A DNA stretch of 64,000 nucleotides from CAVYEM01 sp963767635. GTDB lineage: Bacteria; Vulcanimicrobiota; Vulcanimicrobiia; Vulcanimicrobiales; Vulcanimicrobiaceae. Numbering within the stretch: position 1 is the first letter of the stretch; each line of letters begins with the position of its first letter. This document shows, piece by piece, positions 8,256 through 16,693 of the stretch. The notes under the pieces were generated by a model. The model did not search any database, was not told the origin of the DNA, and worked only from the letters and a program-made list of their open reading frames with translations. The stretch covers positions 2,170,001 to 2,234,000 of the forward strand of contig CAVYEM010000001.1 in NCBI GenBank assembly GCA_963767635.1. The letters run 5' to 3'. A program made the position numbers and the translations under genes.

Positions 8256-9284
8256 ATGGCAAAAAGCGACACGCAAGTACGCACGGCTCTGGAGCGGCAC
8301 GGACTTTCGGACGATCAGCTCAAGCAGATCTTCCGCAATATGCTGCTGCAGCGCCAGCTCGACAATCGCGGATTTCAGCTGAATCGCCAAGGCAAGGTGC
8401 CCTTTGCGCTCGGCAGCGAGGGACATGAGGCGCTGCAGGCCGGCGCCGCAATGGCGTTTGTCCGCGGCAAGGATGTTTTGGCTCCGTATTACCGCGATTT
8501 GGGACTCGCGATCGGCATCGGTCTCACGCCCTACGAGATCATGCTTTCAATTTTCGCGCGCGCCGAAGATCACAACGGCGGCCGCCAGTTTCCGAATCAC
8601 TACTCTTCGAAAAAAGCGGGATTGATGACGTTTTCGTCGATTCTGGCGGCCCACATTCCGCACGCGGTCGGCGCCGCGTACGCAATACAGTATCGCAAGG
8701 AAACCGGCCGTGCCGTGCTGGTGACCTGCGGCGACGGAACCACGAGCGAAGGGGAATGGCACGAGTCCGTGAATTTCGCGAGCGTTCATCATCTGCCGAT
8801 CGTCTTCTTGGTCGAGAACAACCGCTGGGCCATCTCGACGCCGCTCGAGCTGCAGATGGGACAGCCGCACATTTACAAGCGCGCCGACGGATACGGCTTG
8901 GCCGGAGAGCAGTTCGATGGGTTCGACCCCGTCGTCACCTACGACGTGGTCAACCGCGCGATGGAGCGAGCCCGCAGCGGCGGTGGTCCCAGTCTGGTCG
9001 AAGGGATGTGCTATCGCTTTTTGGCACACTCCACGGACGACAACGACATGACGTATCGCACTAAAGAGGAAGTGACCGAGAACCGCAAACACGATCCGGT
9101 CCCGCGCTTCGAACGCGTATTGCTCGAGGCGGGGATCATGACGGCGGCCGACGTGGAAGCGATGAAAAAAGACGTGCTCGCCCAAACGAACGACGCTACC
9201 GATAAAGCCGAAGCCATGCCGTATCCCGACGCGGCGGACCTATACGAGCATGTCTACGAAGGAGCTTGGGAACCGTGGCAGTAG
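8256..9284 (+). CDS. 2-oxo-acid dehydrogenase E1 alpha subunit, copy 2 (intact)
   Basis: 342 residues, the family length. The TPP-binding signature GDGTTSEGEWHE...VENNRWAIS is present, as is the phosphorylation-loop-like region FLAHSTDDNDMTYRT. The sequence is closer to branched-chain (BkdA) and acetoin-type E1 alpha than to the single-chain AceE. It decarboxylates a 2-oxo acid and transfers the acyl group to the E2 lipoyl arm in the cytoplasm. AAGGA lies upstream of the ATG. The last ten bases overlap the start of E1 beta. It is the second of two E1 alpha genes; the hairpin array separates them. Confidence 0.93.
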   Translation: MAKSDTQVRTALERHGLSDDQLKQIFRNMLLQRQLDNRGFQLNRQGKVPFALGSEGHEALQAGAAMAFVRGKDVLAPYYRDLGLAIGIGLTPYEIMLSIFARAEDHNGGRQFPNHYSSKKAGLMTFSSILAAHIPHAVGAAYAIQYRKETGRAVLVTCGDGTTSEGEWHESVNFASVHHLPIVFLVENNRWAISTPLELQMGQPHIYKRADGYGLAGEQFDGFDPVVTYDVVNRAMERARSGGGPSLVEGMCYRFLAHSTDDNDMTYRTKEEVTENRKHDPVPRFERVLLEAGIMTAADVEAMKKDVLAQTNDATDKAEAMPYPDAADLYEHVYEGAWEPWQ

Positions 9285-10279
9285 CAACATCTTCTTCTCA
9301 AGTTCTCAACAACGTCGAAGCCGTACGTGCGACGTTGTACGAGGCCATGAAAAACGACGAGCGCACGCTGATTTTGGGAGAAGACGTCGGCAATCGCGGT
9401 AACGTGTTTCTCATCACCAAAGATTTCATCAAAGAGTTCGGGCCGGAACGCGTTATCGACACGCCCATCGCCGAGGCGTCGATCGTCGGCATAGCGGTCG
9501 GCATGGCGATGGAAGGACTGCGTCCGATCGCGGAGATCCAGTTCGCCGATTTCATCTACCCTGCGTTCAATCAAATCGTCGGCGAAGCGGCTAAGACACG
9601 GTATCGCAGCAACGGTGAATACACCTGTCCCTTAGTCATTCGCACACCGTACGGCGGCGGGGTGCGCGGCGCACTTTCGCATTCCGTTTCCATCGAGGCG
9701 CTGTTTTATCACGTCCCGGGATTGAAGATCGTCGCGCCCGCGTTTCCCAGCGACGTCAAAGGGCTGCTCAATGCGGCAATCGACGATCCGGATCCCGTGT
9801 TGTTTCTGGAGCACAAAAAGACGTATCGCCTCATCAAAGGCGAAGTGCCAACGGGCCATTACACCATTCCGATCGGTAAAGCCGAGGTGAAAAAAACCGG
9901 CAATCAGCTCACCGTCGTGTCCTACGGATTGTACGTTCACTGGGCACTGGAAGCGGCCGGTGCGCTGGAAGGCGAAAACCTTTCCGTAGAAGTGATCGAT
10001 CTTCGCTCGATACGTCCCATGGATCGAGGCACGATCTTGGAGAGCGTTCGCAAGACGCGCAAGCTGCTCATCATCCACGAAGACAATAAATTCGGCGGCA
10101 TCGGCGCAGAAATCAGCGCCATGGTGGCGGAGGAAGCGCTTTTCGATCTGGATGCGCCGATCAAGCGGCTATGCGCGCCGGACGTGCCGGCGATGGGCTA
10201 CGCCCTTCCTCTGGAGGAAGAGTACATGTCATCGCCCGCCGAGATGGCGGATGCTATGCGAGAGCTGGTTAGGTTTTAA
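9275..10279 (+). CDS. 2-oxo-acid dehydrogenase E1 beta subunit
   Basis: The beta chain of the heterotetrameric E1, about 334 residues: GEDVGNRGNVFLITK, DTPIAEASIVGIAVGMA (TPP-activating Glu), RTPYGGGVRGALSHSVSIEALFYHVPG cut at HSVSIEA, and the C-terminal transketolase domain ending PSDVKGLL...HEDNKFGGIGAEI. The GTG start at 9275 is 10 nt after a GGAG and overlaps the E1 alpha stop; a TTG at 9266 is less likely. Overlap guarantees coupled 1:1 synthesis with the intact alpha copy. E2 follows after 3 nt. Confidence 0.93.
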   Translation: MAVATSSSQVLNNVEAVRATLYEAMKNDERTLILGEDVGNRGNVFLITKDFIKEFGPERVIDTPIAEASIVGIAVGMAMEGLRPIAEIQFADFIYPAFNQIVGEAAKTRYRSNGEYTCPLVIRTPYGGGVRGALSHSVSIEALFYHVPGLKIVAPAFPSDVKGLLNAAIDDPDPVLFLEHKKTYRLIKGEVPTGHYTIPIGKAEVKKTGNQLTVVSYGLYVHWALEAAGALEGENLSVEVIDLRSIRPMDRGTILESVRKTRKLLIIHEDNKFGGIGAEISAMVAEEALFDLDAPIKRLCAPDVPAMGYALPLEEEYMSSPAEMADAMRELVRF

Positions 10280-10282
10280 AGA

Positions 10283-11638
10283 ATGTCGACGACGATAACG
10301 ATGCCACAGCTTGGAGAAACCGTTACGGAAGGCACGGTCGAGCGCTGGCTCAAGAAAGCCGGCGAGGCCGTCGAAAAATACGAAGCCTTCGTCGAGGTTT
10401 CAACGGACAAGGTGAACTCAGAGGTGCCCGCGCCGGTCACCGGCACGCTTCGCGAAATCCTGGTGAATGAAGGTGCGACCGTGGCAACGGGAACACCGAT
10501 CGCGGTCATCGACGAGACGGGAGCGGCGGCGGCAACAGCAGCGGCAGCGGCACCGGAACCCGCGCACGAGCGCATGGCCGAGAGCGCCAACTTCGAGCCC
10601 GTTCCGGGCTTCAACATTCCCCAGGCGCCGACCAAGCACGTTGCGCCCGCGGCAGCGTCGGACATCCGCTCGAACGGTCAAGGCGGCACGAGTCCGAACG
10701 GCGCTCAGGCGGCGCTGCGCGGCGCCTCACCGGCGGTCCGCAAGCTCGCGCGGGAGCATCAGATCGACATTCGCACGCTCAAGGGCTCCGGCGCAAACGG
10801 TCGCGTGCGGGCGGAGGACGTGCTGACAGCAGCGCGGCTTGGCCCCGCCGCTGCCGTCGGGCAAGCGATTGCAGTCGGAACGAATTTCGCTGCGACCGGC
10901 GCACCGGGCCAAAAAAGTACGAGCACCTATGGCGAGCCGGTGCCGGGAACGCTCATTCCGCTCAGTTCCGCTCGCCGAATCATTGCCGAGCGCATGGTCG
11001 AGAGCAAGCACACGGCGCCCCACGCATGGTCGATGGTGGAAGTCGACGTGACCAACGTCTGGAAGTGGCGCGCCCGCGAAAAAGACCGCTTCGAACGAGA
11101 AACCGGCTACAAACTCACGCTGCTGCCGTTCTTCATTCGCGCGGTCGTCGAATCGCTTTCGGTTTTTCCGCTCATGAATGCAAAGTTCACCCCGGACGGG
11201 ATTTACGTCGAAAAGGACGTGAACGTGGGCATCGCCATCGGCCTGCCGACCAACCTTATGGTCCCGGTCGTCAAGAACGCCGACAAACTCTCGATTAAGG
11301 GCCTCGCGATGGCCTCGGGCGACATCATCGACCGGGCCCGCAGGAGCAAACTGGGTGCCGACGACCTTGCCGGCGGAACGTTCACCGTCAACAACAACGG
11401 CGCCAACGGTTCCTACGCATCGGCGCCTATCATCAACGGCGGTCAGGCCGGGATCGTCACGATGGAAACGGTGATCAAGAAGCCCGTCGTAACGGCGGAC
11501 GACGCCATCGCCATACGACAGCTGATGAACGTCTGCTTGTCGCTGGATCACCGCGTCGTCGACGGATATGTCGCGAGCGGGTTCCTTGCCGACCTGAAAA
11601 AACGGCTCGAGGGAATGGGGCCTGGCGGAGTGCTCTAA
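10283..11638 (+). CDS. Dihydrolipoamide acyltransferase (E2) of the 2-oxo-acid dehydrogenase complex
   Basis: 451 residues in standard E2 order: a single lipoyl domain (residues ~1-77) with the lipoylated Lys43 in STDKVNSE; an Ala/Pro-rich swivel (~85-145); a peripheral subunit-binding domain (~150-185, VRKLAREHQIDIRTLKGSG); a second linker; and the catalytic acyltransferase domain (~215-451) with the active-site DHRVVDG near the C-terminus. It forms the core of the complex and hands the acyl group to CoA. The substrate (pyruvate, branched-chain oxo acid or acetoin) is not determined. No E3 (lipoamide dehydrogenase) or lipoate ligase is in the window, so E3 must be supplied from elsewhere. 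Confidence 0.95.
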   Translation: MSTTITMPQLGETVTEGTVERWLKKAGEAVEKYEAFVEVSTDKVNSEVPAPVTGTLREILVNEGATVATGTPIAVIDETGAAAATAAAAAPEPAHERMAESANFEPVPGFNIPQAPTKHVAPAAASDIRSNGQGGTSPNGAQAALRGASPAVRKLAREHQIDIRTLKGSGANGRVRAEDVLTAARLGPAAAVGQAIAVGTNFAATGAPGQKSTSTYGEPVPGTLIPLSSARRIIAERMVESKHTAPHAWSMVEVDVTNVWKWRAREKDRFERETGYKLTLLPFFIRAVVESLSVFPLMNAKFTPDGIYVEKDVNVGIAIGLPTNLMVPVVKNADKLSIKGLAMASGDIIDRARRSKLGADDLAGGTFTVNNNGANGSYASAPIINGGQAGIVTMETVIKKPVVTADDAIAIRQLMNVCLSLDHRVVDGYVASGFLADLKKRLEGMGPGGVL

Positions 11639-11826
11639 CGAATCATCGGCGTGGAGTACTGACCGACGAAAAAGTTCAGCGTAAAGACGAGCACCCAAAA
11701 CGTCGCAATCGCGGCCAACAGCACGATGGACTCGGCACGCTCACGGAATCGCGCGCTTCGGCGCAGCGGGAGATCCTTCGGTAAAAGATCGGTTGCCGTA
11801 TGCGCTCGCGAAAAATGGTGGCTCAC
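11635..11826 (-). CDS. Small single-span membrane protein, 63 aa
   Basis: A charged N-terminal half (LPLRRSARFRERAES) precedes one hydrophobic segment, IVLLAAIATFWVLVFTLNFF, near the C-terminus. No family recognised. It converges on the E2 gene with a 4-bp overlap. A possible membrane-associated accessory subunit, but this is only inferred from topology. Confidence 0.45.
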   Translation of the reverse strand: MSHHFSRAHTATDLLPKDLPLRRSARFRERAESIVLLAAIATFWVLVFTLNFFVGQYSTPMIR

Positions 11827-11850
11827 AATGAAGATATTCCCGCTTCACCT

Positions 11851-12729
11851 TTAGGTAAATCGCGCGTGGCCGCTACCGGCTGCCTTTGCTTCATACAACG
11901 CGGCATCCGCCCGCTCCTTGATCGTTTCGATCGTATCGACCGGATAGCTCAGCGCGACTCCGGCCGACCCGCTTACCCGCTGGGTATCTGAGGCGGAAAC
12001 CCGCACTGCTTGCAGGAGACGGGCGACGATCGCCTCGGCAGCCGCGCGATCGACGTCCACCAGGATCATCGCAAACTCGGCGCCTTGCAAGCGGGCCGCA
12101 AAATCGACATGGCGGGCGTGCGACCGGATCGCCTGCGAGAACCCTTGCACGGCCGCGTCAGGCACATGACCGCCGTGCCCCGCGGGCAACGAATCCGGCT
12201 CGTCCAGGCTCAGAAGCGCGAGCGCGAACGAGCGGCGACTGCGAGCGCTGCGCTGCAGCTCCTGTTGCAGCCGTTCTTCAAACACGCGCGCATTCGGCAG
12301 GGAGGTCAACGCGTCGGTGCGTGCAAGTGCCGCTACTTCGCTCGAGAGCGCAAGGTTGGCGTGCACCAAAGACGCCAGCTCGATGGCAAAGGCCAGGTCT
12401 TGCGCGGAGTCCTCCGCATCGAGGTCTTCGGGCAAGCCGTCCGCATACAGCAGGGCCGCGACCCGCTCGCGCTCGCGAATGGGCGCGAAGACATACGATC
12501 GCACATGGGCCGCCTGCGCCGGCTGCTCGCTCGGAAGCGGCAGATTCAAATTCACTGCCGCGCCCGCCGCACAAAGCACGCGGGCGGCTTCGTTCGGCCC
12601 GGAAACGGCCAGGACCGCGGCGCGCTGAAAACCGATCTCTGCCGCGAGCGTCACGAGCCGGCGATGCGCTTCGTCGATGGAACCGGCGTGCAGCAGGTCG
12701 AATGTTGCGGCTCGTGCGCGTGCGTTCAT
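11851..12729 (-). CDS. GAF-like / degenerate GGDEF-domain protein
   Basis: Residues ~1-120 form a GAF-like sensory domain (AAVLAVSGPNEAARVLCAAG; VFAPIRERERVAALLYADG). Residues ~135-292 have GGDEF-fold landmarks: ARTDALTSLPNARVFEERL, the FALALLSLDEPD strand, and the C-terminal SAGVALSYPVD and ADAALYEAKAAG. The signature loop reads LQGAEFAMI instead of RxGGDEF, losing the first Gly and the metal-binding Asp, so diguanylate cyclase activity is unlikely. It may bind GTP or c-di-GMP, or act as a protein-interaction module. Its start overlaps the stop of the DUF4438 gene by ATGA, so the two are coupled. Confidence 0.82.
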   Translation of the reverse strand: MNARARAATFDLLHAGSIDEAHRRLVTLAAEIGFQRAAVLAVSGPNEAARVLCAAGAAVNLNLPLPSEQPAQAAHVRSYVFAPIRERERVAALLYADGLPEDLDAEDSAQDLAFAIELASLVHANLALSSEVAALARTDALTSLPNARVFEERLQQELQRSARSRRSFALALLSLDEPDSLPAGHGGHVPDAAVQGFSQAIRSHARHVDFAARLQGAEFAMILVDVDRAAAEAIVARLLQAVRVSASDTQRVSGSAGVALSYPVDTIETIKERADAALYEAKAAGSGHARFT

Positions 12730-13592
12730 CGCAGGCTCAGTATGGCGGCGAGATTTGCGCTGGTATCGATAACGGGCTCAATCTTTCCTTGCTTGGACGT
12801 GAGCAACGACGTCACTCCGGGGCCGTGCCCCGCCACAAACGATCGTCCGTGTACGACGACGCCCACGGAGACGGCGCCGGTACGATAGATGCGGCCGTAC
12901 GAATGATCCGCATCGACGATAGCGACGATATCGCCCAACCGCAGCTCCGGCAAACCGTACTTGCGCGCCATGTCGTCGTCGAAGGTTTGGATGTCGTAAT
13001 CGCCGCGCGCAACGGTGGAACGCCCAAGACCCGATCCCATAATCGCCGCGGGAACCAGCTTGGTGACGCGCACGCGAAGCGATTCTCCAACGAGCTCGGG
13101 CGCCCATCGTTCCAAAAAATCCGGATCGGCGTTGAACACTTTGATCTCCGGCACGTCCAGCAATCGCATGCCGACGCCGCATCCCCACACTTGAATTTTG
13201 TCGCCGATGGCCATCCGACGCATGGCCTCCGGCGCGAAGTCGACCAGCACATGTTCGATGCCGCCGTGCTTGCCGGTGACGCGTCCCCGCGCGCCTTTAG
13301 CCTCTCCGTTCACCACCACGGCTTCGTTTCCGACGCACGCCAAAACGTTGAGCGCGGCATTCTGCCGCTCGTCCGGCGCTCGCACGCTGACGGCCGGTTC
13401 GATGTGGTCCGCGAGAAAATCGAAGGCGCCGTCGCCCACGCGAACATTGGGATTGATGCCTCCCACACTTGGTAGGATGAGCGGTTCGCCTTCGTATCCG
13501 ACGTCGTACAGGCCCCAATTCAACTGGGCGGGGGCAATTTCGCCGGCGACGGCCGTTATAGCCAGTTCCGACCGGTTGACGCGAAGGCTCAC
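12726..13592 (-). CDS. DUF4438 domain-containing protein
   Basis: 288 residues, end-to-end similar to the DUF4438 family by recognisable segments: PSVGGINPNVRVGDGAFDFL cut at GDG, VTGKHGGIEHVLVDF, KIQVWGCGVGMRLLD, PAAIMGSGLGRSTVARGDYD, and the C-terminal VVVHGRSFVAGHGPGV. The function of this family is unknown. Conserved Gly-rich loops, His and Asp residues suggest a ligand- or metal-binding beta fold. No signal peptide. Translationally coupled to the downstream degenerate GGDEF gene and divergent from queD with a 28-bp gap. Confidence 0.85.
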   Translation of the reverse strand: MSLRVNRSELAITAVAGEIAPAQLNWGLYDVGYEGEPLILPSVGGINPNVRVGDGAFDFLADHIEPAVSVRAPDERQNAALNVLACVGNEAVVVNGEAKGARGRVTGKHGGIEHVLVDFAPEAMRRMAIGDKIQVWGCGVGMRLLDVPEIKVFNADPDFLERWAPELVGESLRVRVTKLVPAAIMGSGLGRSTVARGDYDIQTFDDDMARKYGLPELRLGDIVAIVDADHSYGRIYRTGAVSVGVVVHGRSFVAGHGPGVTSLLTSKQGKIEPVIDTSANLAAILSLR

Positions 13593-13620
13593 GATACGGC
13601 GTACCTCGAAGCGGGTGGAT

Positions 13621-13986
13621 GTGCAGATTCGTAAGCGTTTCCGGTTCGAGGCGGCGCACGTTCTCCCTTACCATCTGGGAAAATGCGCCCGTCCGCACGG
13701 ACATTCGTATGTTTTGGAGGTGGGATTGAGCGGTCCGCTGCAGACCGAAGGCCCCGCGCGCGGCATGATCGAGGATTTTGAGGCCGTCGCCGGTGTTGTT
13801 GAGCACGAGATTCTAGACGTGCTCGATCATCGCTCGCTCAACGACGTCGTCGAAAATCCCACATGCGAGCGAATTGCCGCGTGGATTTGGGATGCGCTTG
13901 TGCCCGCGATGCCGGCGCTCGACGAGTTGGTGCTGTGGGAAACGGCAACCGCCTGCGCCGTTTTGCGCAAGAGCGACGCTCGCTGA
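13621..13986 (+). CDS. queD: 6-carboxy-5,6,7,8-tetrahydropterin synthase QueD
   Basis: 121-residue QueD/PTPS-fold enzyme converting 7,8-dihydroneopterin triphosphate to 6-carboxytetrahydropterin, the second step of queuosine (7-deazaguanine) synthesis. Zinc ligands His13, His26 and His28 (EAAHVL, RPHGHSY) and the catalytic Cys22 (GKCARPHGH) are present; the second catalytic triad DHRSLND and PTCERIA follow. The start is a GTG at 13621 (GTG at 13615 also possible), placed so that the protein begins QIRKRFRFEAAH like its homologues. The stop overlaps the queE start by one base (TGATG). Confidence 0.93.
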   Translation: MQIRKRFRFEAAHVLPYHLGKCARPHGHSYVLEVGLSGPLQTEGPARGMIEDFEAVAGVVEHEILDVLDHRSLNDVVENPTCERIAAWIWDALVPAMPALDELVLWETATACAVLRKSDAR

Positions 13987-14561
13987 TGCTGCAGCTGACG
14001 GAGATCTTTTACAGCATTCAGGGCGAAGGACTCTTCAGCGGGACGCCCGCGGTGTTCGTGCGCTTGGCGGGATGCAACCTTTCGTGCGATTTTTGCGATA
14101 CGGATTTTTCGTTGAAGTTTTTTGCAACGGTCGACGAGGTCGTGAGCCGCGTGCGCCGGATCGGCGGGCAGTGCCCGATGGTGATTTTGACCGGCGGCGA
14201 ACCGCTGGCGCAGACTGAAACGGTGCAGCTGATCGACGCGCTGCGCGCAGCCGGCAAACGCGTGCACATCGAGTCCAACGGTACGATACACACCGATCTT
14301 CCGAGCGGCGTGTGGCTGACGGTCTCTCCTAAAGAGCGTGTCGACCCGCGCATGGCCCAGCGCGCCGACGAGGTGAAGCTCATCGTAGACGAGCGCGTTC
14401 CGGAAGAACTCCTGATCTTGTTCGAGGAGCGTCCCCAGATATTGCTTCAGCCCGAAGGCAACAAACCGGACAATATAGCCATTGCGCTCGAATATGCCAA
14501 ACTCCATCCGCAACGCTTTCGCCTGTCTTTGCAAACGCACAAGTTCATAGGGGTTCGGTAA
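13986..14561 (+). CDS. queE: 7-carboxy-7-deazaguanine synthase QueE (radical SAM)
   Basis: A 191-residue compact radical SAM enzyme. It makes 7-carboxy-7-deazaguanine from 6-carboxytetrahydropterin, the step after QueD. The 4Fe-4S motif CNLSCDFC (Cys30, Cys34, Cys37) keeps CxxxCxxC spacing; the SAM-binding TGGEPL and the N-terminal FYSIQGEG substrate loop are intact. Translation is coupled to queD by TGATG. queC and queF are not in the window. The end is followed by a small inverted repeat CACGC/GCGTG at about 14569-14581 without a T run. Confidence 0.94.
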   Translation: MLQLTEIFYSIQGEGLFSGTPAVFVRLAGCNLSCDFCDTDFSLKFFATVDEVVSRVRRIGGQCPMVILTGGEPLAQTETVQLIDALRAAGKRVHIESNGTIHTDLPSGVWLTVSPKERVDPRMAQRADEVKLIVDERVPEELLILFEERPQILLQPEGNKPDNIAIALEYAKLHPQRFRLSLQTHKFIGVR

Positions 14562-14587
14562 AGCCGTTCACGCGAGCGTGACGTGGC

Positions 14588-15098
14588 CTACACCGTATAC
14601 ACTTTGAGCACTTCGTCGCCGTAGTGGTTGATGACTTTGACGGCCGGTGCCGGGCTTTTTGAACGGACGGCTGGTAGTGCGATACAGCGTTTCCCAGGCA
14701 GCTTCGTCCACTTCGGCGCGCAATGCTTCTTCAGGCGTTCGTACGGGTCACCCGCGCCCACGAAATAGCGTGACGAACGAAGAAACTTTCGGCGTTGTAG
14801 TCCGTATCGATGAACCAGCACGCAATGTCATCGGTGTCGTGGCTCTTCACTGCGCCCGTGGTCCGATCGTAGATGTCAAGACCGCGGATTTCTGCGACGT
14901 ACGCGCCGCTTCTTTTGCGGCCTCGCGGATCAGCTCCGCATCGACCGTTCCGTATTCAGGTCCAATGCAGACGGCGACGCGCTTATTTTTCGCGTCCTCC
15001 GTGTACTCGCCCGCAGCGTGGATGTACACGCCCCGCCATGTCTCCAGACGATCGAAGACCAGACGTTGATTCTTGATGGTCTGCACACCGGCTGCGCT
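14588..15098 (-). pseudogene. C-terminal remnant of a site-specific DNA methyltransferase
   Basis: Fragments of the C-terminal region of a large DNA methyltransferase partnered with type III-like endonucleases. The first piece reads RLETWRGVYIHAAGEY and VAVCIGPEYGTVD (about 15086-14900); a second, in another frame, reads TDDIACWFIDTDYNAESFF (about 14850-14780); then GAGDPYERLKK in a third frame and finally AVKVINHYGDEVLKVYTV at the stop (14588). At least four frame changes and loss of a segment between the first and second pieces mark decay. The catalytic DPPY region is absent: similarity stops at about 15098, right after the HigA gene. No function is expected. Confidence 0.8.
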
Positions 15099-15108
15099 TT
15101 ACGGCCAT

Positions 15109-15417
15109 CTAGGCCTCGACGAGGATCGGTAGGCGCGACACTTTCTTGTTGGCCGATGAACGTAAGGCATCATATAGATCGACGCCCATCTGGAGGTTGA
15201 GCCAATAGGTCGGCGTCGTCCGGAAGGCATGGGAAAGCCGAACGGCCATATCCGGTGTGATGGAGCGCTTGCCGTTTACTATCTCGTTGACCGTTGTGCG
15301 GTCGACATCGAGCGCTTCAGCCAAGCGCCCCTGGGTGAGACCCAGCGGCTCGATATAGTCTTCCCGGAGCACTTCGCCTGGCGTAATCGGCCGGCGCTTT
15401 GTAGGGATCATCCTCAT
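15109..15417 (-). CDS. higA: HigA-family antitoxin (XRE)
   Basis: A 102-residue HigA antitoxin: RRPITPGEVLREDYIEPLG at the N-terminus is the family hallmark, followed by the helix-turn-helix LTQGRLAEALDVDRTTVNEI and a C-terminal PTYWLNLQMGVDLYDA dimerisation segment. It binds and neutralises HigB and represses the operon promoter. The ATG at 15417 (another at 15411) was chosen over the longer frame because homologues begin a few residues before RRPITPGE. It lies 23 nt after the degenerate higB frame and appears intact although its toxin partner is damaged. Confidence 0.9.
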   Translation of the reverse strand: MRMIPTKRRPITPGEVLREDYIEPLGLTQGRLAEALDVDRTTVNEIVNGKRSITPDMAVRLSHAFRTTPTYWLNLQMGVDLYDALRSSANKKVSRLPILVEA

Positions 15418-15440
15418 GCTATTCTTCTCTTGTGCAGTCC

Positions 15441-15680
15441 CTAATGATAATCGACGATTTCCACATCGATGGTTTCGGCGTTTTCCCAGGAGAAACGGAT
15501 TCGATACTGATCGTTGATTCGTAAACTCCACTGTCCTTTTCGGTCACCGCTGAGTTTCTCGAATCGGTTCCCTACGGGAATCCGGAGATCGGAAGGTTCG
15601 GCGGCGGCGTCGCGCTTTGGCCGTGTCGTCGCCGCGGTAAATGTCGGCAGTGTAGCCTGTTGTGCGACTGGCGTCAAGAC
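15441..15680 (-). pseudogene. higB: HigB-family toxin, degenerate
   Basis: The C-terminal half is clear HigB/RelE: DLRIPVGNRFEKLSGDRKGQ with SLRINDQYRIRFSW and the terminal VEIVDYH. The N-terminal half is in another frame: TADIYRGDDTAKARR (about 15645-15601) precedes the break, and roughly 15 residues normally found between these parts (the LPxxLWxxAxRKL helix) are missing. No start codon lies in the N-terminal frame. The C-terminal frame instead stays open into the restriction-enzyme remnant upstream, so a chimeric product is possible. The ribosome-dependent mRNA interferase is therefore probably inactive. Confidence 0.75.
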
Positions 15681-15950
15681 ATCATCCTTCAATACGTTTC
15701 GCAGAAGCTGCTTCGTTTCGCTGGGGTCCGTGATTTCCACGAAAGCCCATCGGCCGAACTCTCGTAGGTTATTGACGCTGGAACCCAGAGGGCGCGCGCC
15801 GTTGCAACCTTTTCCGCTTTTTCTCGGCGGCGTTCGCCGGTGTTGCTCGACGATCTCGTCGGTTATGCCGTCCTCGCCGAACTTCCAGTGCCGGCGAGGC
15901 TCTGCGAAGGGCGAATTCAAAATGGGATTCTCGATAACGACGCTGCCCAT
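15681..15950 (-). pseudogene. Restriction endonuclease remnant (N- and C-terminal ends joined)
   Basis: About 90 residues in one open frame that starts with MGSVVIENPILNSPFAEP then HWKFGEDGITDEIV, which is the extreme N-terminus of a large (about 1000-residue) type III-like/BPTD_3080-family restriction endonuclease. Near 15833-15773 it jumps to SVNNLREFGRWAFVEITDP, the extreme C-terminus of the same family. The helicase and nuclease core, some 900 residues, is deleted. The remnant runs in frame into the HigB C-terminal segment. The pattern is an internal deletion of a restriction gene that belonged with the methyltransferase remnant below. Confidence 0.78.
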
Positions 15951-16087
15951 GCGACTTGTATTTCGCCTAGGAGATAGCCGGCCCCACCCTAGCCGGCGTT
16001 CTCGTCCGGACACTGGAAGACTGCGTAGAATGGCATTTGTTCGGCGCAGCGTATAGATTCCAAACGAATGCGTACCATCGTAAAGCC

Positions 16088-16693
16088 ATGATCCTCATTG
16101 CGTGCGCCGTCGGAAAAGAGCTGCGTTTCCTTCGACCGCTGCCTCACGTCGAGATGCTGGTGACCGGCGTGGGACCGGTAGAGGCGGCGGCATCCGTTTC
16201 GCGAGCGCTGGCGCAAAGCCCCTACGATCTGGTAATCAGCGCAGGGATCGCCGGCGCGCTCGAAGGCGCTGCGGCGATCGGTGAAGGAGTCGTGGTTTCA
16301 GAGGAAATGTTCGAACTGAATCTTGAGACGGGCGGCGCGCTGGCGTTGCCGGACGACGCGCACGTGATCGACCGCGCGGGTTCCGATCTCTCCCTGGTGG
16401 ACCGGTTGGTTGAACTGGGTTTCCGCAGCGTGCGCGGCGTTACCGTGTCGCGCGTGACTGCAACGGACGGCACGGCCGCCCGGCTGACGCAGATGGGCGC
16501 AGGCATCGAAAGCATGGAAGGCTTTGCCGTACTGCGCGCTGCCGAAATTGCAGGCGTACCCGCGATTGAGGTGCGCGGCATATCGAACGTCGTATGCGAT
16601 CGCGGCCGAAGCCGCTGGGACTTCGAAGGAGGCGTGGCCGGGGCTCAAAAGGTGTTGCAGGCATTGCTCTCGTTAGTTCACGTCGATGGATAG
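16088..16693 (+). CDS. mqnB: Futalosine hydrolase MqnB
   Basis: 201 residues with the nucleoside phosphorylase/hydrolase fold: start MILIACAVGKELRFL, the GVGPVEAAASV purine loop, ISAGIAGAL, and the C-terminal ESMEGFAVLRAAEIAGVP with the RGISNVVCDR motif. It cleaves (aminodeoxy)futalosine to dehypoxanthine futalosine in the alternative menaquinone pathway. The ATG at 16088 fits the family N-terminus. The last eight bases overlap mqnD. mqnA, mqnC and mqnE are not in the window. Confidence 0.92.
   Translation: MILIACAVGKELRFLRPLPHVEMLVTGVGPVEAAASVSRALAQSPYDLVISAGIAGALEGAAAIGEGVVVSEEMFELNLETGGALALPDDAHVIDRAGSDLSLVDRLVELGFRSVRGVTVSRVTATDGTAARLTQMGAGIESMEGFAVLRAAEIAGVPAIEVRGISNVVCDRGRSRWDFEGGVAGAQKVLQALLSLVHVDG

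Noticed and set aside
9266..9274. TTG start for E1 beta
   Set aside because: The GTG at 9275 has better spacing from GGAG and gives the family N-terminus.
14588..16013. Intact restriction-modification or defence island
   Set aside because: The methyltransferase catalytic motifs and the endonuclease core are absent; only termini remain.
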